From the NCBI GenBank assembly GCA_014529385.2, contig CM043969.1, positions 17,425,446 through 17,489,445 of the forward strand: a stretch of 64,000 bases of DNA, in the 5' to 3' direction. The notes under the pieces are model-generated. The model saw only the letters and a program-made list of their open reading frames with translations, was not told where the DNA came from and did no database searches. Position 1 is the stretch's first letter. Every line of letters starts with the position of its first letter. Positions 1 through 10,588 of this stretch are shown here, piece by piece. The stretch is from Adiantum capillus-veneris (Eukaryota > Streptophyta > Polypodiopsida > Polypodiales > Pteridaceae). A program made the position numbers and the translations under genes.

Positions 1-1734
1 ATGATAGATGATTTGGACGCTCCTTTTGATTCGTTTGAAGATGCACATGAGTGTATATACAAGGATGAGGATGCTATGGTTTTGACAGAGGATGTGAAGG
101 GAAAACATGTGGAAGACGGCTATATTAGTGATTTGCTACAATCTACTTTTGAGCAAATCCAAGAACTTTTACCAAGTTTAGAAGAGCCGGATGCCTATAC
201 TGAAGACATATACCAGGATGAAGAAGCCATTATCAATGCTTTCCTATGCGAGTTTGATGCATGTGGTACTACCCAAATGGATATGCCAAGCTGCAAAAGT
301 GCTAATTTAGAGGGGGTGACTGAAAATTTCTTCCTTTGTGAGTATAGCTCTGCTAGTAGCATTGCGGATTGTGAAGTACCTCAGCTAGACGAGGTGGAAG
401 AAGAGGAGTGCATTGACAGAGTAATATGTATGTCTTGTATATATGGGGTAGCAGATGTGATGCAGACGACTCATGAAATTGTGCCTTATTTTCAGCTAGA
501 TGCAGCAAGCTTTCACAATTCCATAGTAGAGGAAGGAATGACAGATGTAGATTCTCTGCATGAGGATTGGGGTTCTACGGATGAAGCTATGAATCTTCAA
601 GATTCACAAATCAAAGATAGAGAAGTGTTTGTTTATGCTATACAGGTTGAAGTGACATCAAAGGATAGAGTAGAAGAGCAAGAAACCTCTTGGGATATGG
701 TCTGTGATTGGGGTGATATTTCTTATCTGTGTGAAGATGCAAATAAAGATGCTTGCCATAAAGTGCCTACTATACAGGGTTCTAAGAAATTCGGTTGCCT
801 GCAGGTATGCAAACAATATCTGAGGCATGAAAGGGATTTAGGTCTTGTGTCACAGGGTATAAATTGCAAGCAGGTTTGTGAGCATCTATCTGCTATGGAT
901 AGGAAGGGTATACATGGTGATTCCTTGAAGCAAGAAGAGGATGCTAGCTCTATGCTGACACCAGAGTCATGTAATGAAGAAGGGTTCTCCCTAGATGAGT
1001 GGAGACATGATTCAGTTGAAGATAATTTAGCGATGAGTCAAAAAGGAAGAAGGGGTGAAGATATTGTGTCAGAGACTAACTCCAAGGAGGTTTTTGAGCA
1101 GTCGGTTACAAGTGACCGGGAGCATACCTACCAGGATGATTTGGAAAGGGAATTAGACACCATATTTGAGAGGTATGCAAAGTTTTATGCTATAAAGCTG
1201 GAGAGGTATTTGGTAAAAGGTGAGAGAATTGATGAGAGGTTTACCATGCACATTTCTGAGGTTTCTCTCGATGTTGAGAAAGGCTATCTAGAGGATTCTT
1301 TTGAGAAGGAAGATGCAGATTCAGACTTCTATGCGAAAGAGGTACATATGGATTTATAGGTTGGTCAGAAGGTTGAAGTGCACTTTCAAAAATCTTTCAA
1401 GTATATTACACGAAGCCTGGAAGTGTTTTTTGAAGAGGAGGATGAGGAACTTATGTCTCTACGTCATGAAGATTTTGCGCATAGTGGAGATTTGTTACAG
1501 ATGTTTTGGAGACAGATGTATATAACAATTCCTTCTGATCTGAGAGCAATTAAAATATGCGGAGAATCTCAATGCTTAGTACAATACAAGTTTTTGAGTT
1601 ACCCATATGATCCTGGAGGAGGTCAAGGGATGACAGGGGATACAATTGCTTTCACAAGTTACCATGAGGTTGGCACATGCCGGAGGATGTGCAGGTTTAG
1701 AGGGGGTGGATGTCGTGTTGTGACACGTACATAG
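1..1734 (+). pseudogene. Acidic reading frame of unknown function, one internal stop
   Basis: One frame runs from the window start to a TAG at 1732-1734, broken only by a TAG at 1357-1359. The first part (452 residues) is very acidic, rich in Asp, Glu and Cys, with no domain I recognise; the part after the stop (about 124 residues) is more basic and ends in a Gly/Arg-rich tail. The ATG at position 1 may not be the true start, because the frame could continue upstream. A purine-rich stretch (1699-1710) lies at the end and the frame closes just inside a TG-starting sequence. This is how the 3' end of a retrotransposon frame often looks next to its LTR. My inference is a late (post-pol or envelope-position) frame of an LTR element, but no retroviral motif confirms it and a host gene fragment is possible. 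Confidence 0.4.
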
Positions 1735-2793
1735 TGAGAACGCATGCTACAAGATCTATCTTGTATTTTTTTAGATACATAATTATATTTCTTATAGTGT
1801 ACATATACATATTTAAGTATAATAATAAGCCTTCAATCTCATCCTATTATTTTTCTCAAGGGTAACATATGCTTACTTTACCATCAGAAAATACTATGGG
1901 AAAAGCATCAATAGCTCCGCCTCTTTAACTTGGGGCAAAAAGCATTGATTTTTTATTTCTACTATTTCATTATCATCTCACACCCTAGCTAGATCCTATA
2001 TCTAGGGTAAACTCCAATATATATATATTCTATGTATTTTTTATACTTTTCTTATATTTCTTTTTAAATAGCTACTAGGAGAGAATCAAATCCTAGTGGG
2101 ACACTAGGTGGCATGATTTCAAAGATACACTTATTTTAATGCATTATTGCAAGCATGATTACAAAACTTTGTCAAGGAGCAATGTCATGCTTTCATATGG
2201 CATGAGGTGTCCTTTGGAATTAAATGAAAGTCTAGGCTAAGGAGACCACATGAAGACTTTTGCTGCCATAAATGGACCCTATTTTGATGATTTTTTTACA
2301 CAAGGTTCCAATCCGAATTGGAAAACGATTTTAAAATGAAAATCGTTGCTAATGAGCTGAAGTTTTTTCCCATATTTTTACTTTTTTATTTGGAGCCACG
2401 GTTGAGGAGATATGATCAAAATACTGTACCCCAGTCTGCCCACATCATGCAGGGACAGCTCATTTCCAACTTTTTCAATTCCTGTTCACACTGGCTCCTC
2501 TCTTCTTGTGTAAACCCTTGTGGGTTCCCTTCACCTATAAAAGGGGACCTCTTCTTCCTTGGAACGAAGGCAAGCATTCAAGCCATTGATGAGAGGAATT
2601 CTTGAGGGAGTGAGTGGTAATGCCTAATTGTACTTAGCCATTAACATAAGCCCAAGCCTACACTTTCTCCTAGAGGGAGACTAGCCATTCTTGCAACAAG
2701 CTAACCTTGGAAGATCAACTCTAATCAAAGAAGGTCTTGCACTTGGTGTATCAATCAAAGTGGAATTATCCACTCTTCTTCTCTCTCCCATCA
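1711..2793 (+). repeat. Candidate LTR of an unidentified element
   Basis: The segment begins with TG directly after a polypurine tract (1699-1710). It holds a strong TATA box (TATAAAAGG at 2536-2544) about 740 bases upstream of a CA at 2792-2793. Four bases later comes TGGTGCCGAAGGG (2798-2810), which starts with the TGG typical of a primer-binding site. The borders are inferred from these signals only, as no second copy is present in the window. A PBS-like sequence directly after what should be a 3' LTR is contradictory unless two elements sit in tandem, so the right border is uncertain. Confidence 0.35.
2536..2544 (+). promoter_or_regulatory. TATA box in candidate LTR
   Basis: TATAAAAGG in an AT-moderate context, followed by a purine-rich leader. 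It is the only strong TATA box in the 1711-2793 segment and would direct transcription to the right. Confidence 0.4.
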
Positions 2794-2879
2794 ATAATGG
2801 TGCCGAAGGGTTTCAAGTAAGATGTGTTCTACATTGATGTTTTCTTGATTTCTTGTTGTTTTCATTTTCATCTCTAATC

Positions 2880-2883
<4 letters not shown>

Positions 2884-2919
<36 letters not shown>
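2884..2919. repeat. (TA)n microsatellite
   Basis: An uninterrupted TA dinucleotide run of about 36 bases in the leader-like stretch ahead of the two small ORFs. Confidence 0.95.
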
Positions 2920-2921
<2 letters not shown>

Positions 2922-3107
2922 AATCTCATATCCTTAACCAAACCTACCTCTCTCATTCTTAGTAATTCATCCTCTCTAGGTTCTCTTGCTACAGGTACAT
3001 CTCTCCCCGCAGTATCCTTATTGCCTACGGGCAAGAATAGGGCTTGGGAGGGAAACTTCTCATCTCTTCACTTCTCTCATATCTACATTTCTCACATACT
3101 ATCCTAG

Positions 3108-3326
3108 ATGAATAACCCACATGATGATCATTTCTATCGCTTTCACTCTATACGATCTATTAGAATTAACGTATGGATTAGCCGTAAAATACACTTTCAA
3201 CAACGTATAGTGTTTCTCTTCGGCCCTGAAAGGCTCAATGAAATACTTCTATCACCGGATCCCATCATACTACCTCTCATAGACTATAATTTTTCTTTTG
3301 ATGTAAGCGTAGTTATCTTGCTATGA
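3108..3326 (+). CDS. Short ORF, first of two tandem paralogous modules
   Basis: A 72-residue frame of unknown function. Its C-terminal 46 residues match the next frame (3323-3535): by hand about 21 of 46 positions are identical with no gap, including F-Q near the start, R-L-N in the middle, I-L-P followed two residues later by Y, and S-x-D-V near the end. The stop codon overlaps the start codon of the second module in an ATGA arrangement. It lies downstream of the candidate LTR, so it could belong to the start of a retroelement internal region. Transcription is not shown and this may be a decayed frame. I recognise no family. Confidence 0.35.
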   Translation: MNNPHDDHFYRFHSIRSIRINVWISRKIHFQQRIVFLFGPERLNEILLSPDPIILPLIDYNFSFDVSVVILL

Positions 3327-3535
3327 ACCAAGAGGATTTGTACACACAATTAATCCCAATCACTAGACAAAATATATATATTATGGCAAGCACAAAACTA
3401 CAATTCCAAAGAAAAATTCGTAGCCTATTTGTTCAGCCAAGATTGAATGCCATTAACTCATCCATTAACCCTTTCATATTACCCATGATACGATATGACC
3501 ATAGCCTTGATGTTTTCATCTTCGTATTGTTTTGA
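3323..3535 (+). CDS. Short ORF, second tandem paralogous module
   Basis: A 70-residue frame whose C-terminal part is a diverged copy of the preceding module. Shared positions are mostly hydrophobic or structural, while the spacing is conserved exactly over 46 residues. That pattern suggests selection on protein structure before or after duplication rather than a recent DNA duplication. It starts four bases before the first module ends. No signal peptide, zinc motif or catalytic signature is visible. Function unknown. Confidence 0.35.
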   Translation: MNQEDLYTQLIPITRQNIYIMASTKLQFQRKIRSLFVQPRLNAINSSINPFILPMIRYDHSLDVFIFVLF

Positions 3536-3815
3536 CATTCTCTTTTGCGTTCTTTCTTTGTGTGTGTGAGTGCAAGAGAGAAAGAGTGAGTCTTCTTTAA
3601 TTGCACTTCTTTCCAAACCCTATTCTTCATGGCATCTATGGTTTAACTCCTTCATATAGTTTTTGTTGAGTTCTCTCACAAACTCTCACAGCCATAAGCC
3701 CGGTGCTTTCCTGGCAAGACCGCAAATTTCTCGACAACGTAGGTTTTTGTTTCACTGTATCAGATGTGACATGTGTAGGTCTGGTGATTGTTTTGACTTT
3801 TATTGTGCATACTCA
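3536..3815. other. Non-coding stretch up to the G1 break
   Basis: No gene is supported here. The stretch is pyrimidine-rich with a short GT run, and it ends abruptly at 3816, where homology to the G-family gag begins. Confidence 0.5.
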
Positions 3816-5360
3816 GATCTCCATTTCTTCGATAGGATCAAATAGTCCCTTTGTAAACATTCTTTCCATCAAGAAGTGAGTACGCCCACTTTCCCATGAC
3901 TTTAAGTCACTTTCTTCTTGGATGACACTAGGTATGGCTAAGGGTCTATGGTCGTGGTGAGGTGTTGTTGCGTAGGGAAAACGGTGTCTGTAATTTGGAT
4001 CTTCCTAGGTGCTGGTTCTAGATCCCTTTGGGTATCTTCTACCAAACTCCTTAATTGCTTGACTCGCTCAATCTCCTCTGTAGGGTTTGGGTAAGTTCCT
4101 ATCTTCTTCTTGGATCCTGGCCATTGTGGCTCATGAAGATCTTCCTTGTTGGTTTCTATCTTAGTGGTCATTTTGGTCTCCATGGTTTCTCCTGAATCAG
4201 AATCCTCTTCAGCGTCATTCATATATACGGGGTCGTCACCAGTCCCTATGTTGGTCTTTGAACTGGGGTCTGACTTTGCTGCTTTTTGCGATCTCTTTCT
4301 TCGTGTTTTCTTCTTTTTCTGAGATTGGGCAGATGATGCCGTGTCTCTTTCCTCAAGAATATAATTTTATTTTTGGAGCATCGATCGTGAGTACGTTTAC
4401 TGGTACCACATGTGTACTTTGTGATGGCTCCTCGGTAACTTCAATCAAGTTTAATGGCGTGATCTTTGGTGCATTTGGATTATTTGGACATTGGGCAATC
4501 AAATGATCTATGCCACATCGATTACACATGAGTATTGGCATTGTAGACGTGCCTGCTTGATTGGTTTGTATTAGTGTGGCGTTCTTTTGTAGCCTAATAG
4601 GACACTCGGCTACACGATGTGGGCCTCCACACTCATAGCATTGAAGAGGTGGTCTCTTAGCAGTGTAATTGATATTTTGGCCTCTTGCCGCAAGAGCAGC
4701 TACTTGATATACAGGTTTGACTTGTCCCCAATAGTCCTCCATGTAGTATTGTGGACTTTCTTCAAGCACATCCATCCCATAAGCAATATTAGGATCTATA
4801 TCTTTCTCACAGTCTTCCAAACAAGCAATAGATGACTGATAACCCACTTGATTCACAGAAGTGATTCTCGGATGTGGTGGTTGCGGTCCTAGCACTGGAG
4901 GCAGTAAGGGTGTTGTTTGAACAACATTTTGGGTCCTAGGTACCATGTGTTGTGCTGTTTGTTCAAGAGGTGGGGTCGGCATCAATGCAGGCACTCGAGG
5001 TGTGTCTGTCCATGCTAAGGTTGGTCTATTGGCCATTGCGCGCTTAAATACTATGCAATCCTTAGCTTGATGACCATACCTTCCACATGCATTGCAGTTC
5101 CCATTGAATTTTACTCTAAAAGTAGGGCATTCACTGGTACTATGCGGTCCATAGCATACTGAGCACCATTGTTGCTCCCTTCTTGGATACATATGATTGT
5201 TATGTGGAGCACGATTGTCTCTAAGACTCTCTTAAATAGCCTTGGTGAGATCTGCTAAAGTCATCTGAGATATCTTTGGCTCCTTAGCAATAGGCTTTAG
5301 GGTCATTGGCTGATGCCCTAATGCTTGCGAGCTAATAGATTTAGGATCAACAGACACTCT
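3816..5360 (-). pseudogene. G1 gag C-terminal half with zinc knuckles
   Basis: This is the continuation of the G1 Gag frame beyond the copia-A insertion. A 279-residue open stretch (5192-4353) holds four CCHC-type knuckles: two near its N terminus (the second of the CX2CX4HX4C form) and two near its C terminus, separated by a Pro-rich linker and an acidic segment. A second stretch (4222-3938) is Lys/Glu/Thr-rich. Both match G2 residue for residue over long runs. The frame is interrupted between 4353 and 4222. Gag knuckles bind element RNA during particle assembly. Four in one Gag is unusual, since one or two is typical. Confidence 0.8.
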
Positions 5361-5681
5361 TGTAAAGAAAGAGGAATCAAGAGAGCTACACAAGACAAGC
5401 ACACAACACATAGAGATGGAAAGCTTCTTCTTCTTCTCACAGAAAAGAGAGTATGAAATGACTAAGTGCTAAAGCTGAAAAGTAGCACATATGTACATGC
5501 GGTCACTAAGTGTGAGCACGCTAGAAGCGTACTAGGCTGGCACTATAAGTGTAGTCCAACTGTAGAATCACTGGCAGAGATCCTCCGTGTCGGTCACCTA
5601 ACGCGCCAGTGAGTAAATGCCGTAAGCGGCCAAGACCCATAGTGGATGCCAGCTCAAGATGTAGAGCTTGACATCTCAACA
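5361..5681 (-). repeat. Copia-A 3' LTR
   Basis: Read on the minus strand it begins TGTTGAGATG and ends TTTCTTTACA, the TG...CA form. Its outer edge abuts the ACTCT duplication. A short purine-rich tract (GACGGGGAG on the minus strand, 5691-5682 region) lies just inside it and fits the plus-strand priming site. Confidence 0.95.
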
Positions 5682-8600
5682 CTCCCCGTCGAGCTCTGCA
5701 TGTCGCAGAGTCCAAGCATAGTCCGGAAACGTCGAAGCTTCTCAACTCCGAGGGCCTTGGTAAAGATATCCGCTATCTGCTCCTCTGTGCTGACGTAGAC
5801 CAAGTCGATGGCGCCCGCCAACACTCGCTCTCGAACGTAGTGGTAATGGACCTCTATGTGCTTGGTCCTGGCATGGAACACTGGGTTCCTAGCCAACTGC
5901 ATGCTGCTGAGGTTGTCACAATGGATGACAATTTGCTGGTCCACCTGCACTCCCAAGTCCTCAAGTAATGTGCGTAGCCAAGCTACCTCGCACGCCGCAA
6001 TTGCTGCACCTCTATACTCGGCCTCTATGCTCGATAAAGCAACCATAGGCTACTTTTTGCTGCTCCAAGTAACAGCAGCACTCCCAAAAGAGAACATGAA
6101 GACACTCGTAGATCTTCTATCAACAATGCTACCTACCCAATCTGCATCTGTATACCCATACAATGCTTATGGCGCATCTGCTGCATAGAACAATGCGTAG
6201 TTAAGAGTCCCTTGCACATACCGAAGTGTCCGTCGTACTCCATCTAAATGTGGCTTCTTCGGAAGCTGCATGAACTGACTCTCCAAGCCTACTGTGTAGC
6301 TCAAGTCTGGCCTCGTGATAGTCAAGTAGATTAGACTACCCACAATCTTCCTGTACATCTTGACATCCTCAACAACATCACCCTTCTCTGCACTCAGCTT
6401 TGCATTCACATCCAAGGGAATAGAAATTGGCTTACAATCAGCCATACCATACTTTAACAACATGTCCAAAGCATACTGTCTCTGTGATAGCCATACACCC
6501 TCTGGAGTTCTGATCACCTCAATGCCAAGAAAGTAGCGCAACTCGCCCAAATCTTTCATTTCAAACTGTTGTTTGAGAAGACCCTTCACATGGTCAATCT
6601 CCATAGCATTGTCACCCACAATAATAAGGTCATCTACATATATGGTAATGACCACAATCCCCACATCACTCTCATGTACATAGAGTGAATGATCAGCATG
6701 AGCTCTCCTAAAACCAATACTGACAAGATACTTGGCAATCCTGTCATACCATGCTCTAGAGCCCTGCTTCAAACCATACAAAGCTTTGAGAAGCCTGCAT
6801 ACATAATCTGGGTAACCTGGATCGACATAACTAGGTGGCTGATCCATATACACTTCCTCTTGCAACTCACCATTCAAGAAGGCATTCTTTACATCCATTT
6901 GATGCATAATCCATCCTCTAGATGCATCCACTGCTATGACAACTCTCACAGTCGTTATCTTTGCCACTGGAGCAAAGGTCTCCTCATAGTCTATGCCATA
7001 CGTCTGTGCATAGCCCTTTGCGACCAGCCTTGCCTTGTGACGCTCAATGTTACCATCAGCCTTATGCTTGGTTTTATACACCCATTTACAGCCAATAGCT
7101 TTCTTGCCACTCGGCAATGGCACCAACTCCCATGTGTCGTTTGCTTCCAATGCAGCCATCTCTTCATTCATTGCATCATCCCAATGCACATTTCCAACCG
7201 CATCCTCAAAACATGTGGGCTCCACATCCTGTATCACCTTAGCCATGTAGGCTTGGTGATGCGCTAGATACCCATCATAAGTCAATTTCTGAACTGGATT
7301 TCTGACTCTGTTAGATCTGCACGGTCCTGGGTCACTTCTTTGCCCTCTAGCATCTTCTTGTACTTTCCTTATACCAGGTGTCCTGACAGCCGGAATTCCA
7401 AATTCCTCATCAAGACTTTGTTCAGAACCATCTGAATCCATGTCTACATGTGAAAACCTTGATGATGCATCAACCATAAAGGGAGGTTCATCTACCTTTT
7501 CCTTTCCTTTTCGTAATACATTCCCTGTACCTGCTGGTGGAGTAATCTGCGTACGTAATCTAACCATTCCATGGCTTCTCAACAGAGCCACAAGAAGACA
7601 ACTCTTGTGGTCCACTCAAAACCTATGACTGTGGCCTCACATTTTGTACAACCACATCATCTTTTACATCAGCCCCAATAGTGCCATGTGCATTACTGTA
7701 CCAGCTGCTCATCTCATCAAAGACTACATCTCTGCTCACTTGTAATTCTCGTGTAGTAGGATTGTAGCACCTGTACCCCTTTTGTTCGAGGGAATATCTC
7801 ACAAGAATACATTTCTCTGCTTTAGGATCCAATTTCCTACGCAACTCATCTGGTACATGCACGTAAGTTATGTAGCCAAACACTTTCAAGTGTGCCAAAT
7901 CAGGCTTTGTACCTGTAAACTTTTCCTCAGGTGTTACATCATGCACCGCAGCTGTAGGTGTCCTATTCATAATGTACACAACTGTATTTACAGCTTCAGC
8001 CCAGAAATGATGAGGCATGTTCTTCTCATTCATCAATGCACGTGCAACCTCTGCAATGTGCCTGTTTTTCCTTTCTGCGACCCCATTCTGCTGTGGAGTA
8101 TATCTGCATGTAAACTGCCTGCGTATACCATGCATTCGCAGAAAATCTGAAAAATCATTGGAGAAGTACTCTCCCCCTCCATCTGACCTTAATGTCTTGA
8201 TTTGCATATCTGTCTCCTTCTCAATCATTACTTTGAAGTCTTGAAAGTGACCAAACACTTCACTTTTGTTACGCATGAACTAGACCCATACTTTCCTTGT
8301 ATGGTCATCAATGAAAGAGACATAATACCTGCAACCATGTATACTTGCAGTATCGGTTGGACCCCAAACATCTGTGTGCACCACCTCAAGTGACTTTTTA
8401 CATACATTGCGCTCATGTGGAAATGAGCCCTTTGACTGTTTTCCAAACTGGCATGCTGCACACACTTTATGCATACCATCCACCTTGAATTTGGGCAAAC
8501 CTTTTACAATCTGTTTTGATTGCATGTTGCGCAATCTCTACTCATTGACATGGCCAATGCGTTTGTGCCAAATTTCAACATCAGCCACAACACCTGTGCC

Positions 8601-10010
8601 CTGTGAAAATAATGCAGCTTTTACCTCAGGCATGTCTACATTCAGCGTAAACATTCTGCCCACACATTTGCCCTCTGTGATCAGCTTACAACCATTCTGG
8701 AAATCTTCTACATAACATCCATTTGGATTGAAGAGAACCTGCAAACCCTGCTCAACCATTTGTCCAACAGAAACAAGATTCTTTGTAATGTTTGGGACAT
8801 GAAGTACATCTGCTAAGTACTTTGATTTCCCACTTTTCGTATTTAGAGGTATGTCCCCTACATGAGCAATGGGGTGAGCTGTGTCATCTCCTGTCTGCAC
8901 ATAGCCTGATACATCTGGTTTGCGCATATCTCTAAACCACTCTCCACGAGACGTCATGTGATTAGAGGCACCTGAATCCACATACCAAACATCATCTTGG
9001 GTGGAATTCTTTGCAGTCATTGTATTCATTACATGCTGCATAACAAACATGCGCTCGTTTTTGCTGTCATCTGCATCTCTGCTAGTAGATGCATAATTGA
9101 CCTATTCTCTCTTTCCACTTGCTTTTCCCTTTGGATAGTCACGTGACATGTGACCTCTTTCACCACAAGTCCAACATTCTCTACTATCTGCAGTATGTTG
9201 CTGCCTGCTTGATCCTGCACCACGACCTCTTTGACTCCCCCTGCCTTGAGACTGGTTTCCCCTGCCACCTGTATTGTTTTGATTTGATTGACCTTCTTGA
9301 AATTGGCCCCTGCAACCACTTGGGCCTCGACCACGACCTCTACCTCTACCTCTGTTGGAGTTAGAATAGAAGGCCTGTTCAGACCTATTTCTGCCACGAG
9401 AAGTAGATGTGTCAAGACCAAGGTTCTTCTCCTCAAGAATAAGAATAGAAATCAAATCTTGGAACACGGGGATGTCGTCTCTTGTATTCATGGAAGACCT
9501 GAAATGTACATACTCATCTCCTAGACCATCCAAGCATGCACGAACAATGTCATCGTCTTCCACTGAGACTTTAATAGATCCAAGAGCCTCAATGATACTC
9601 TTGATCTTCAAGGCATAATCATTGATGGAGAGGTTGTTCCTCTTAACCTGATTTAGCTCCGACTTTAGTTGAAGCTTCCTGGCCTTGGTGTTCACCTCGA
9701 ACACTCTGCCTAAGCTTTTCCATGCAATGGCGAGGGTTTCATCATCCTGTAGATAGACCATCATGCCATCTGTGATGCTCATAGAAAGCCAATACATCAC
9801 TTTTCTCTAGCCTTGTTGCCAGTCCCTCAAAGCTTTCCTTTGTTCTGTTGTAGAATTTGCCTCGGGAATCTCTGGTTCCTTTTCATTGTCTCCTTCTACA
9901 TAGTCCCAATAACCTTTTCCTTTTAGGAAATTTGTTATTCTAAACTTCCATGCAGGGTAGTTATTTTTCTCAAGCTTCTCAGTAACAATCTGACTGAAAC
10001 CGTCAGACAT
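5654..10010 (-). pseudogene. Copia-A gag-pol polyprotein, degraded
   Basis: The frame starts at the ATG at 10010 and continues to about 5654. Gag comes first with a zinc knuckle near 9165-9125 in which the last Cys is replaced by Tyr. Next are a protease with D-S-G-A (near 8975), the pre-integrase H-x-x-x-x-H region (near 8560), an integrase core (8480-7900), a reverse transcriptase with Y-V-D-D (near 6630) and an RNase H with the E-A-E-Y motif (near 6030). The RNase H part overlaps the start of the 3' LTR. In-frame stops lie near 9804, 9099, 8535, 8277, 7624, 6167 and 6048, and the frame shifts once near 7560. Several stops are TAG where relatives have Gln. It would have encoded the proteins for RNA packaging, reverse transcription and integration. 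Confidence 0.93.
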
Positions 10011-10253
10011 CTTGAAGCACTAAGACAAAATAGCTACAATCTGCAAAAACCTGCAAATCTGCTGAACCTGCTATCGTGGTACCTGTAACGCTTTCTACAC
10101 TCAACGAGTGTCCACAATCAAGCGTACATACAACCACTGTACTTTTGGAGACCTGTTCAGAAACTTGTACAAAAAACTTGTTCGCATCTGGTCGTGGATT
10201 GCGAACGAAGGGATTGTGATGCTCTTGCTCTCTTAGCCTCTCTTGCCTGCACC

Positions 10254-10267
10254 AGGCTTTGATACCA
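10254..10267 (-). other. Copia-A primer-binding site
   Basis: On the minus strand TGGTATCAAAGCCT follows the 5' LTR directly. It resembles the tRNA-Met primer site (TGGTATCAGAGC) used by most plant copia elements, with one change. Confidence 0.9.
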
Positions 10268-10588
10268 TGTAAAGAAAGAGGATGCAAGAGAGCTACACAA
10301 GACAAGCACACAACACACAGAGATGGAAAGCTTCTTCTTCTTCTCATAGAAAAGAGAGTACGAAATGACTACGTGCTAAAGCTGAAAAGTAACACATATG
10401 TACATGCGGTCACTAAGTGTGAACACACTAGAAGCGTAGTAGGCTGGCACTATAAGTGTAGTCCAGCTGTAGAATCAGTGGCAGATATCCTCCGTGTCGG
10501 TCACCTAACACGCCAGTGAGTAAATTCCGTAAGCGGCCAAGACCCGTAGTGGATGCCAACTCAAGATGTGGAGCTCGACATCTCAACA
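10268..10588 (-). repeat. Copia-A 5' LTR
   Basis: Partner of the 5361-5681 LTR with the same length. It is followed on the inside by the primer-binding site and flanked outside by ACTCT. Confidence 0.95.

Larger units (their letters stand above)
5361..10588 (-). mobile_element. Copia-A: complete Ty1-copia element, minus strand
   Basis: The 5228-bp element is bounded by two 321-bp LTRs (5361-5681 and 10268-10588) that differ at about 19 positions by hand count (about 94% identical). It is flanked by a perfect 5-bp target duplication ACTCT (5356-5360 and 10589-10593). Primer site, Gag, protease, integrase, reverse transcriptase and RNase H follow in copia order on the minus strand. The uninterrupted site is preserved in G2 at 38047-38051, which confirms the insertion. 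The frame has several stops and a frameshift, so this copy is non-functional. Confidence 0.96.

Noticed and set aside
2798-2810. TGGTGCCGAAGGG as a certain primer-binding site
   Set aside because: It begins like one, but the tRNA cannot be named and the position after an apparent 3' LTR is contradictory.
3802-3807. ATTGT as the left target duplication of G1 matching 14290-14294
   Set aside because: No LTR end follows it and the adjoining sequence does not match the G-family LTR, so the match is probably chance.
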